Positions 17,011 through 24,521 of a DNA stretch of 64,000 nt are shown here, piece by piece. Source of the stretch: Oligoflexia bacterium. Its GTDB lineage: Bacteria; Bdellovibrionota; UBA1018. The notes below the pieces were generated by a model. That model saw nothing but the letters and a program-made list of their open reading frames with translations, was not told the origin of the DNA and did no database searches. The stretch covers positions 89,469 through 153,468 of the forward strand of contig JAMPXJ010000005.1 in NCBI GenBank assembly GCA_023701205.1, given 5' to 3'. A program made the position numbers and the translations under genes. Numbering within the stretch: position 1 is the first letter of the stretch; each line of letters starts with the position of its first letter.

Positions 17011-18142
17011 CCTCGACCTGATCCCCCATGGCGTGAAGCTCCAGGAAGGCCTGGCCTGGCTCGCGGCAGCGGGCCGACGCGCCGGGATCGGACCCGAGCG
17101 TTTTCTCCAGGTCGGGATGACGCCCGCGCGCAGGATCTTCCGCGAGAGCTCGGTGCAGGTGCTGAAGTACGAACGCGAGACGCCGACGACCGCGCGCCAC
17201 CCCATTCTCATCATCCCTTCGCTCATCAACCGCCATTACGTGCTCGATATCTTACCGGGCAAGAGCCTGATCGAATTTCTCCTCGCGGAGGGCTTCCCCG
17301 TTTACGTCATCGAATGGGGCGCGCCCGAGGACGAGGATCGCTGGCTCACGCTCGACCGTCTCGTCGGAGGCCGCCTCAAGCGGGCGCTGCAGAGCGTGCT
17401 GGAGCACGAAAAAGCCGATCGCGTCCACCTCTTCGGGCACTGCCTGGGCGGCACCCTCGCGATGATTCACGCCCTTCGCTACCCGGAAAGGGTCGCAAGC
17501 CTCTCGCTTCTGACAAGCCCGATGGATTTCGAGACCGGAGGCCAGCTCGCTGCCTGGGCCCGGCATCCGGTGTTCGACCTGGACGCCTTTGTCGAGGCCT
17601 ACGGCAACGTTCCCTGGCCGCTGATGCTCGCGTCGTTTCACCTGCTCAAGCCCGCGGGCAGCGTTTCGAAATACCTGCGCGCGGTGAAGCGCCTGAGGGA
17701 CCCTTCGTTCGCTCGGACCTTTCTCGCGCTCGAAGCCTGGGGAATCGACAACATCTCTTTTCCGGGCGCCTGCTACAAAGCCCTGATCCGGGAGCTGTAT
17801 CGCGAGAACGCGCTCGCCCGGGGCAACGTGAAGCTCGATGGGCGCCCGGTGCGCCTGGAAGAGATCTCGTTTCCCGTCCTCAGCATCGCCTCCCTGGGTG
17901 ATCATATCGTGCCGCCCGAAGCCACGCTGGCCGAGCGGTTCCTTTCGCGCGAGAGCCTGCGCTATTTCACCCGCTGGACGACCGAAGGCGGCCATATCGG
18001 CGCCATTCTCGGCCGCCGCGCTCAGAGCGAGCTCTGGCCCCGGATCTCCGAATGGCTCAGCCGGCAGGGGGAGAGAGCAGCCTCCGCAGCGCATCTTTCG
18101 CCGCTTCGTCCATCCGATGCCCCGTCTCCGGGAGCAGGATGA
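17003..18142 (+). CDS. phaC: Polyhydroxyalkanoate synthase, class III-like PhaC
   Basis: 379 residues from the ATG at 17003; an upstream in-frame GTG at 16934 lies inside the preceding gene and is unlikely. The alpha/beta hydrolase core has the PhaC lipase-like box with cysteine, FGHCLGG (C147), the acid D300 (SLGDHIVPP) and H331 (EGGHIGAI). ILIIPSLINRHYVLDILPGK is the diagnostic PhaC stretch, and the length fits class III. It polymerises hydroxyacyl-CoA on the granule surface. The last 86 bases overlap the convergent esterase gene at 18057-18731; the C-terminal 30 residues lie beyond the family core. Confidence 0.88.
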   Translation: MLDLDLIPHGVKLQEGLAWLAAAGRRAGIGPERFLQVGMTPARRIFRESSVQVLKYERETPTTARHPILIIPSLINRHYVLDILPGKSLIEFLLAEGFPVYVIEWGAPEDEDRWLTLDRLVGGRLKRALQSVLEHEKADRVHLFGHCLGGTLAMIHALRYPERVASLSLLTSPMDFETGGQLAAWARHPVFDLDAFVEAYGNVPWPLMLASFHLLKPAGSVSKYLRAVKRLRDPSFARTFLALEAWGIDNISFPGACYKALIRELYRENALARGNVKLDGRPVRLEEISFPVLSIASLGDHIVPPEATLAERFLSRESLRYFTRWTTEGGHIGAILGRRAQSELWPRISEWLSRQGERAASAAHLSPLRPSDAPSPGAG

Positions 18143-18731
18143 ACTCGCCTTTCGCGCCGCGCGCCTGAAACGCATCGAATGAGCGACGCGTAGGCTGCCA
18201 GGGCACGAGCTCATCGCGCGCGCCGTGGATCGCGTCCAGCCGGAAGCGGAGCTCCCCCTCCACCTCCCTCTCCAGAAAACGGCAACCGATGCCGATCACC
18301 CGATCCACCGCCGGGATCGCCTGCGCCGCGAACGGCGCAAGATACCCTCCCTGGGAGAAGCCGATCAGCGTCACGGGCAGCTCGCGCGCCTCGAGCCTCG
18401 CGACCAGCCCCTGCAGGAACACCACCGCGGGCTCCATGCCGATGAAGTACTCGTCGCTCGAGAAATCGTAGAAATACCAGCTGAAGCCCACGGTATAACG
18501 ATCGCCCTCCTTGCGGGGAAGTGGAAAGATGCCGTTCGGCGCGACGATCAGCGCCTCAGGATCGGCCGCCGCGATCGTGCCCGCGCACTTGCGGAAAAAA
18601 TAGGCACCCGACTGCTCATAACCGTGAAGCAGGAGATAAAGCCGCCGCGCGACTCCCGAGGCGGGCCGCCGAAGCATGCAGTCGCTGATGACGACTCCCG
18701 GAATCTCGAAGCGCTCCGTGGTTTCCGACAT
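18057..18731 (-). CDS. Alpha/beta hydrolase, carboxylesterase/phospholipase family
   Basis: 224 residues from the ATG at 18731; longer frames to 19133 run across the start of the SNF2 gene and have poor composition. LLLHGYEQSGAYFFRKCAGT is the usual oxyanion-side opening; S126 lies in GFSQGG, D173 in GARDELVP, and H205 in ETGHRMD, a complete Ser-Asp-His triad. There is no signal peptide, so it is cytoplasmic. Its 3' end overlaps phaC on the other strand by 86 bases. Hydrolysis of PHA oligomers is possible from the location but unproven; a general carboxylesterase is equally likely. Confidence 0.83.
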   Translation of the reverse strand: MSETTERFEIPGVVISDCMLRRPASGVARRLYLLLHGYEQSGAYFFRKCAGTIAAADPEALIVAPNGIFPLPRKEGDRYTVGFSWYFYDFSSDEYFIGMEPAVVFLQGLVARLEARELPVTLIGFSQGGYLAPFAAQAIPAVDRVIGIGCRFLEREVEGELRFRLDAIHGARDELVPWQPTRRSFDAFQARGAKGEFILLPETGHRMDEAAKDALRRLLSPPAG

Positions 18732-18816
18732 GTTTTCTCCCGCCTTTCCCAAGGATCCCTCCATTCCCGAATAACAAACCGCGAAGGCCTGTGGTAGGTT
18801 CTTTCGTGAAATCCCG

Positions 18817-21783
18817 ATGTCGCACGATGATTTCTTCCAAGCCGTACAAAAAGCCTGCCTTCCGGGCATCTGGTCCCGGGGCGTGGCGCTCGCGCGCGAA
18901 AGCTCCGTGCTGGAGGACCGCCGCTCCGAGGGGGAGCTGGTCTTGCGCGTGAAAGCGGCCGGGCGGCCGGTTGCCGCCCGCGTGTCGCTCTGGCCTGCCG
19001 ATGAGGACTGGTTCTGTGACTGCGGCGATCGAGCGGATCCCTGCATGCACGTGGCGGCCGCGGTCGCCGCGCTTCGCAACGGCTGGACGCAGGAAACCGC
19101 GGCGGGGGCCACGGAGTCCTCAACGAAAGGCAACCATGTCCTCTACCGTTTCATGCGGGTGGAGGGAAGCCTCGCCCTCGAGCGCTGGCTCGTGCGCGCG
19201 GATCGCCAGGAACCGCTGGTTCAGTCTTTGGTGAGCCTCTGGGGCGGCATCAGCTCCGGGCGGATCTCCACGGCCCCCGTCGCGGCGACCCAGGCGGACT
19301 TCGCCATCGACCAGGCCCTGGGCTCGCCTTCGCGTGCCCCGCTCCCGCGGTCCGTGCTCGAGCAGGTTCTCAAGCTCCTGCACGATCAGCCTCATCTCGA
19401 GCTCGATGGCAAGCCCGTCTTGGCGGAGTCCCGGCCGGTCACCCTCTCGGCGATCGTCGAGGACGAGGGCACGGGCTTCCGCATCCGCGGCGAGCGCGAG
19501 TCCTCCGTGACGGAAGTCTTCCAGAACGGTGCCGCGCTTTGCGGCGAGGTGCTCCGGCCCTTCCCCGATCCCGGGCTCTCCGCGCTCGAGCGCGAATGCG
19601 TGACCCGCGGCGGGCGCTTCGTGTCGGCCGGCGATTCCGTGCGGCTTCAGACGGAGCTCCTTCCCGGACTCGAGCGCAAGCTCCGCATCGAGGTCCGCAC
19701 GCGCCGCCTCCCGCGGCTATGCCAGGAGCCACCCCGCATCGAGCTGCGCCTGGAGCAGCCATCCCCGGAGACGCTCTCGGTTTTTCCCGTGCTCGTCTAC
19801 GGCGAGCCCGTGATCGCCGAGATCCATCAGGACCGACTGCATCCGCTGCGCACCGATACCATTCCGCTGCGCGACCTGGCGCAGGAGCGCGAGCTCGTTC
19901 GCCGGCTTCAATCGGAGCTGCAGCTGCAGCCGGGGCATCGCGTAACGCTTCAGGGCGAAGCCGCCGTGCGCTTCGTTTCGGAATGCCACGACTGGAGCCT
20001 GCGCGGCCCGGGCACTCAGGCCTTCGAGGCTCGCGGGGCGCTCCAGCCCGCGATCCGGATCGAAGGCGAGGCCGGGCTCAGGTTATTCTTCGGAACCGCA
20101 GAAGGCGGAACCGGAGAGGGGCCCCAAGCCGATCCGGAGCGCGTCCTGCGCGCGTGGAGCGCGGGCGAGAGCTTCGTGCCTCTCACCGGCGGCGGCTGGG
20201 CCGCGCTTCCCCGCGACTGGCTCGAGCGCTACGGGGAGCGCATCCGCCTGCTTCTGGAAAGCCGCGATGCACGGGATCCCGGCAAGGGCGTTTCGCCGGA
20301 GCTTCGGCCCGCGCTGGCCGAGATTTGCGAGGAGCTCGGCGTGCCGTGTTCGGAGAGCCTCAGCCGCCTGCGCGAGCTGCTTCGGGATTTCAACGGGCTT
20401 CCCGAAGCTCCGCTGCCCCCCGACCTGAAGGCGGAACTTCGCGAATACCAGAAAAGAGGCGTCAACTGGCTGCGCTTTCTTTCCCAGGCGGGAATGGGAG
20501 CGCTGCTCGCCGATGACATGGGCCTTGGCAAAACGCTCCAGGCCCTTTCCGCGCTCGAGGGCCGCAGCCTGGTCGTCTGCCCGACGAGCGTCCTTCAAGC
20601 CTGGAAAGAGCAGCTCGAGCAGTTCCGCCCCGGGCTTCCCTATCGGGTGTTCCATGGCGCGAATCGCGCGCTGCCCGCGCCCTCTCCCGGAGACTCCGTC
20701 GTGCTCACCACATACGGCGTGCTGCGGGTGGACCAGGAGCTTCTCGCTCGGGAACGCTGGGAGACCGTGATCCTCGATGAGGCCCAGAATATCCGGAATC
20801 CCGAGAGCCAGCTCGCGCAGGCCGCGCACCGGCTGACGGCCCGCTTCCGGATCGCCTTGAGCGGAACTCCCGTGGAGAACCGCCTGGACGACCTTTGGAG
20901 CCAGTTCCGCTTCCTCAATCCCGGGCTGCTGGGCCGGCGCGGGGAGTTCCTCGAGCGCATCGCGGGCCCGATCGGCCGCGGCGACGCGCGTGCCGCCGCC
21001 GAGCTGCAAAAGCGCATCCGGCCTTTTCTCCTGCGCCGGCTCAAGCGCGACGTCGCTAAGGAGCTTCCGCCCCGTACCGAGACCGTGCTCCGCTGCGAGC
21101 TCTCAGCCGCGGAGCGGGAGCTCTATGAGTCGATCCTGGGCGCGACCCGCAGGGAGATCCTGGGGTCGCTCGAGTCCGGAGGAGCCACGCTCGCGGCGCT
21201 CGAGGCCTTGCTGCGGCTGCGCCAGGCGTGCTGCCATCCCGCGCTCGTGCCGGGGTCGGGCGTGGCCGGGACGAGCCCCTCCTCGAAGCTCGAGCTCCTC
21301 CTGCAGTCACTGGAGAGCTCGCTCGCCCTGGGTCACCGCGCGCTGGTCTTCTCGCAATGGACGTCCTACCTCGATCTCATCGAAGCCGAGCTCAGGCGCG
21401 CGGACATCGGTTTCTCCCGCCTCGATGGCTCCACCCGCGACCGCGAAGCCGTGGTGAACGCGTTTCAGGCGCCCGACGGGCCGCCGGTGATGCTGCTCTC
21501 GCTCAAAGCCGGCGGCGTCGGAATCACCCTCACGGCCGCGGATCACGTCTACATCATGGACCCGTGGTGGAATCCGGCGGCCGAGGATCAGGCCGCCGAC
21601 CGCGCGCATCGCATCGGCCAGGTGAACCCTGTCCTGATCCACCGGCTGGTGGCCCAGGACACGATCGAGGACCGCGTGCTCGCGCTGCAGAAGAGCAAGC
21701 TTCAGCTCGCGGCCGCGGCGCTCGAAGGCGCGACCGGCGCGACCGAGCTTACCCGCGAGGACCTGCTTTCGCTTCTCGGATGA
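18817..21783 (+). CDS. SNF2-family DNA-dependent ATPase with SWIM zinc finger
   Basis: 988 residues. A SWIM zinc finger sits near the N-terminus with C67, C69, C76 and H78 (WFCDCGDRADPCMH). A variable middle region follows to about residue 530. The helicase part then has motif I LLADDMGLGKT (about 566), motif Ia VVCPTSVLQAWK, motif II DEAQ (about 654), motif III ALSGTPVENR, and in the C-terminal half FSQWTSY, SLKAGGVGITLT and the final DRAHRIGQ. This is the typical bacterial RapA/HepA-like SNF2 layout. It remodels protein-DNA complexes; the specific target is unknown. It is divergent from the esterase gene. Confidence 0.93.
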   Translation: MSHDDFFQAVQKACLPGIWSRGVALARESSVLEDRRSEGELVLRVKAAGRPVAARVSLWPADEDWFCDCGDRADPCMHVAAAVAALRNGWTQETAAGATESSTKGNHVLYRFMRVEGSLALERWLVRADRQEPLVQSLVSLWGGISSGRISTAPVAATQADFAIDQALGSPSRAPLPRSVLEQVLKLLHDQPHLELDGKPVLAESRPVTLSAIVEDEGTGFRIRGERESSVTEVFQNGAALCGEVLRPFPDPGLSALERECVTRGGRFVSAGDSVRLQTELLPGLERKLRIEVRTRRLPRLCQEPPRIELRLEQPSPETLSVFPVLVYGEPVIAEIHQDRLHPLRTDTIPLRDLAQERELVRRLQSELQLQPGHRVTLQGEAAVRFVSECHDWSLRGPGTQAFEARGALQPAIRIEGEAGLRLFFGTAEGGTGEGPQADPERVLRAWSAGESFVPLTGGGWAALPRDWLERYGERIRLLLESRDARDPGKGVSPELRPALAEICEELGVPCSESLSRLRELLRDFNGLPEAPLPPDLKAELREYQKRGVNWLRFLSQAGMGALLADDMGLGKTLQALSALEGRSLVVCPTSVLQAWKEQLEQFRPGLPYRVFHGANRALPAPSPGDSVVLTTYGVLRVDQELLARERWETVILDEAQNIRNPESQLAQAAHRLTARFRIALSGTPVENRLDDLWSQFRFLNPGLLGRRGEFLERIAGPIGRGDARAAAELQKRIRPFLLRRLKRDVAKELPPRTETVLRCELSAAERELYESILGATRREILGSLESGGATLAALEALLRLRQACCHPALVPGSGVAGTSPSSKLELLLQSLESSLALGHRALVFSQWTSYLDLIEAELRRADIGFSRLDGSTRDREAVVNAFQAPDGPPVMLLSLKAGGVGITLTAADHVYIMDPWWNPAAEDQAADRAHRIGQVNPVLIHRLVAQDTIEDRVLALQKSKLQLAAAALEGATGATELTREDLLSLLG

Positions 21784-21791
21784 GGCGCGGG

Positions 21792-21833
21792 TTGACTGGT
21801 TTCCAAAAAGAAGTAAATATCTTTTGGTAACTT
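21792..21833 (+). promoter_or_regulatory. Promoter and likely operator of the HxlR gene
   Basis: A -35 TTGACT stands at 21792-21797, with TAAATA at 21814-21819 after 16 bases. The -10 lies inside an imperfect inverted repeat whose outer arms are AAGTAA (21811-21816) and TTGGTAACTT. HxlR proteins commonly repress their own promoter through such repeats, so self-regulation is likely. Confidence 0.5.
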
Positions 21834-21886
21834 CATACGGACGCGCCCGATCGGGCGCATCAAACGCATCAAGCGAGGATCCTGTC

Positions 21887-22255
21887 ATGATGCAAGCCGA
21901 GCAGAAATCAGCGCATTGCGGGAAAAACTCCTCTCGTCGCGAACCTCCGCCCGCCGGCTGTCCCCTCGAGGAATGCCTCAAGTTCCTTTCAGGCGCCTGG
22001 ACTCATAAGATCGTCTGGTACCTGCGCGACGGACCGCGCCGATTCGGCGACCTGCGACGCGACCTGGGAACCATTTCCTCGAAGGTCCTGACTGATCGGC
22101 TCAGGGAAATGGAGCGTCAAGGCGTGATCACGCGCACCGTCCTTCCGACCTCTCCCGTGACGGTCGAATACGCCCTCACCGAGCTCGGGCATGAGTTCCG
22201 GCCCATCTTCCGCGCGATGATCCAGGTGGCGACGAAACTGAAGAAGAACTACTGA
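21887..22255 (+). CDS. HxlR-family transcriptional regulator
   Basis: 122 residues from the ATG at 21887, with GAGGA 8 bases upstream; a longer frame begins at 21824 over the promoter. CPLEECLKFLSGAWTHKIVW is the HxlR opening with its conserved redox-type cysteine, followed by the winged helix (RFGDLRRDLGTISSKVLTDR, LREMERQGVITR) and the wing (VEYALTELGHEF). Members sense electrophiles or oxidants and act as dimers. No obvious target gene is adjacent; the end overlaps the convergent tcdA by 7 bases. Confidence 0.92.
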   Translation: MMQAEQKSAHCGKNSSRREPPPAGCPLEECLKFLSGAWTHKIVWYLRDGPRRFGDLRRDLGTISSKVLTDRLREMERQGVITRTVLPTSPVTVEYALTELGHEFRPIFRAMIQVATKLKKNY

Positions 22256-23121
22256 CGCTGCTGCCGCGCGGGCCCGTCCCGCAACAGCTCCCGCACCGCG
22301 ACCGAGGCGCAGAACAGCCCGAAGGTTCCGGTCACGAAGCTTGAGTTGCCCAGGATCAGGTTGCGATTGTCGCAGTTGAAGAACGGGTTGTCGGGAGTCG
22401 CGCACATGCAGCGGAAGCCCTTGCCCTTGTCATAACTCAGCTCCTCGGGGGCCGAATAGGGCTCCACCGAGTACACCGCCGGGATCCCGTACTTCGCCCC
22501 CTCCTCCTGCGGAAACGCGTATTTCTCCCGCAAAATCCGGCGCAGCGAGCGCGCGAGCGGGTCGACCTGCGTCTCGCCCAGGTCCCCGACCCGGATCTGG
22601 GTGGGGTCGAGCCGCCCGCCCGAGCCCGTCGAGCAGACCACGGGAATGCCCTCGTTGCGGCAGTAAGCCAGCAGATGGCATTTGGCCGTGACGTTGTCGA
22701 TGGCATCGATCACGTAATCCGGCCGTCGCGCGAAGATCTCGGCGCAATTCTCGGCGTTGTAGAACTTCGCGAGTGCCGTCACCTGCGCCTGCGGATTGAT
22801 CTTGCGCAGGCGCTCGGCCATCACGAGCGCCTTTTTCTGTCCCACGAGGCCCTGCAGCGCATGGAGCTGACGGTTGAAGTTCGTGACACAGATCTCGTCG
22901 AAGTCCACCAGGGTCAGCTCGCCCACTCCCGAGCGCGCGAGCGACTCCGCGGCCCAGCTGCCCACGCCCCCGAGCCCGATCACCATCACGTGCGAGCCCA
23001 GGAGCTTCTTCATCCCCGCGTCGCCCACGAGCCTTCCCATCCGGTCAAACCGGCGATGAAGGCTATAGTCGGCAAGCTCCGTCTCGGACATCGGCGAAAT
23101 CTGCTTTTCACTCATGTTCAA
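22249..23121 (-). CDS. tcdA: tRNA threonylcarbamoyladenosine dehydratase TcdA
   Basis: 290 residues. It is an E1-like ThiF-fold enzyme with the nucleotide loop VIGLGGVGSWAAESLARSGV, metal and substrate residues in LVDFDEICVTNFNRQ, and DAIDNVTAK. The C-terminal part (VYSVEPYSAPEE, ASVAVRELL) follows TcdA/CsdL. It converts t6A37 of ANN-decoding tRNAs to its cyclic hydantoin form using ATP. The start overlaps the end of tatD by 14 bases; an ATG at 23115 is an alternative. Family length is about 270, so the match is good. Confidence 0.92.
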   Translation of the reverse strand: MNMSEKQISPMSETELADYSLHRRFDRMGRLVGDAGMKKLLGSHVMVIGLGGVGSWAAESLARSGVGELTLVDFDEICVTNFNRQLHALQGLVGQKKALVMAERLRKINPQAQVTALAKFYNAENCAEIFARRPDYVIDAIDNVTAKCHLLAYCRNEGIPVVCSTGSGGRLDPTQIRVGDLGETQVDPLARSLRRILREKYAFPQEEGAKYGIPAVYSVEPYSAPEELSYDKGKGFRCMCATPDNPFFNCDNRNLILGNSSFVTGTFGLFCASVAVRELLRDGPARQQRQ

Positions 23122-23956
23122 AAACCCGTTTCAAATTTTCCGCGCTCCGCTCAAGCACCGCTTCAGGAGCCTCGTTCCTCAGCAACGCCACCGTCTTTGC
23201 GACGGCAAAGATGGCCAAGGGCTCGTTCAGCCCGGAAGCCAGGCCCGTCGTGGCGCCCTCCGGCGGCTGGTCCGGCGAATCGGACTCGATCACGAGGCAT
23301 TCCGGCGGAATCCTTACCACAGATTTCCTCAGCGACTCAGCGCCTTTTCGGGTTACCGCGCCGGAGACCGAAATCAGTAGCCCGAGTTCCACGTACTGGC
23401 AGGCAACCTCCGGGCTACCTGAAAAGGAATGCACCAGGCCGCCGACCTCGGGCGGCTGCTCCCCGAGGAGTTTCAGCGCCTCGCCATGGGCCCTGACGAC
23501 GTGAAGAACCAGTGGCTTGGTCAGCTGCCGGGCGAGCGCCAGCTGGGTGCGAAAAGCGTGGAGCTGCGGCTCGCGCGGAGTCAGCTCCCACCTGCGGCTG
23601 AAATCCAGCCCAAGCTCCCCGATCGCCGTCCCTGCGGGCGCGAGACCCTCCAGCCTGCCAAGCGCCCCTTCAAGCTCCTCGACCGAATGGGACGCCGCCC
23701 ACCACGGGTGCACGCCGAATACCGGCAGAACCTCGCCCGGGCGCTCTCGAGCCAGCCGCAGCTGCCTATCCCAATCTTCCGGCCCCACGCCGCCCTGAAG
23801 AAAGCGGCGGATCCCCAGAGCGCGCGCGCGCTCCAGCACGGACCCAAGGTCATTTCCGAAGCGCTCGTCCGCCAAATGACAATGGGCGTCCCAATATCCT
23901 GTCACGTCGTCAACCTCTCTCAACTCGCTGGAAGCGTCTTCTGGCTTGATTCCCAT
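23108..23956 (-). CDS. TatD-family metal-dependent hydrolase
   Basis: 282 residues. Metal ligands typical of TatD are visible: DAHCHL near residue 25, IGELGLDFS (Glu) near 118, LHVVRAHGEA (His) near 160, VHSFSGSPE (His), and the final Asp in VIESDSPDQP. These enzymes are 3'-5' DNA or RNA exonucleases and some act on D-aminoacyl substrates. It heads a two-gene operon with tcdA. The start lies within one of two 13-bp direct repeats that include the FNR-type boxes of the divergent nrfHA operon, so expression of the two units may be linked. Confidence 0.88.
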   Translation of the reverse strand: MGIKPEDASSELREVDDVTGYWDAHCHLADERFGNDLGSVLERARALGIRRFLQGGVGPEDWDRQLRLARERPGEVLPVFGVHPWWAASHSVEELEGALGRLEGLAPAGTAIGELGLDFSRRWELTPREPQLHAFRTQLALARQLTKPLVLHVVRAHGEALKLLGEQPPEVGGLVHSFSGSPEVACQYVELGLLISVSGAVTRKGAESLRKSVVRIPPECLVIESDSPDQPPEGATTGLASGLNEPLAIFAVAKTVALLRNEAPEAVLERSAENLKRVFEHE

Positions 23957-23975
23957 CGGCCTTGATTCCCATCAA
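23946..23975. promoter_or_regulatory. FNR-type box in front of nrfHA, with a degenerate second copy
   Basis: TTGAT-TCCC-ATCAA at 23962-23975 is a perfect match to the FNR/Anr consensus. Sixteen bases to the left, TTGAT-TCCC-ATCGG at 23946-23959 is the same site with a damaged right half. A -10-like GATAAT lies at 24005-24010 before nrfH (24031). The left copy overlaps the tatD start codon. Activation of nrfHA without oxygen is the natural reading. Confidence 0.75.
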
Positions 23976-24030
23976 GGAAACGCTTTGGGCGTCCGGTTAA
24001 AAATGATAATACCGAAATCCGAAACAGGGG

Positions 24031-24504
24031 ATGACGATGCCCAGGCTTTCCGACCAATTTCTCCTGCTCCTGGCGATCCCGGCGGGTTTCCTCCTGGGCC
24101 TCGGAGGCTATACATTCTATTACGCCGAAGGCGCCTCCTATTTCTCGGAAAACCCGAAGTCCTGTGCCAATTGCCATATCATGAATCATCAGTATGACAG
24201 CTGGTCGCGCTCGGGACACCATCATGTCGCCACCTGCAATGATTGCCACCTCCCCAAAGGGGGCCTGCAGAAATACATCGCCAAGGCGCGCAACGGCTGG
24301 AACCACTCGCTGGCGTTCACGCTGGAGAACTTCCCTCAGCCGATCCAGATCACGCAGCCGAACCGGGAGATCCTGCAGGAAAACTGCGTCCGCTGCCATG
24401 AGAAACTCGTTTCCGACGCGATCCTGATTCCGACCGGCGGATCGCACCAGGCCCAGTCCTGTATCCACTGTCACCGAAACATCGGCCATTATCCGATGCA
24501 ATAA
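24031..24504 (+). CDS. nrfH: Cytochrome c nitrite reductase small subunit NrfH
   Basis: 157 residues; the ATG at 24037 (two codons in) is better spaced from AGGGG. One N-terminal membrane helix (FLLLLAIPAGFLLGLGGYTF) is followed by four CxxCH haem sites: CANCH, CNDCH, CVRCH and CIHCH. This is the NapC/NirT-type tetrahaem quinol dehydrogenase that passes electrons from the menaquinol pool to NrfA in the periplasm. The next gene is nrfA, 17 bp downstream, and a perfect FNR box precedes the operon. Confidence 0.95.
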   Translation: MTMPRLSDQFLLLLAIPAGFLLGLGGYTFYYAEGASYFSENPKSCANCHIMNHQYDSWSRSGHHHVATCNDCHLPKGGLQKYIAKARNGWNHSLAFTLENFPQPIQITQPNREILQENCVRCHEKLVSDAILIPTGGSHQAQSCIHCHRNIGHYPMQ

Positions 24505-24521
24505 AGCCCGAGGAATAGCCT

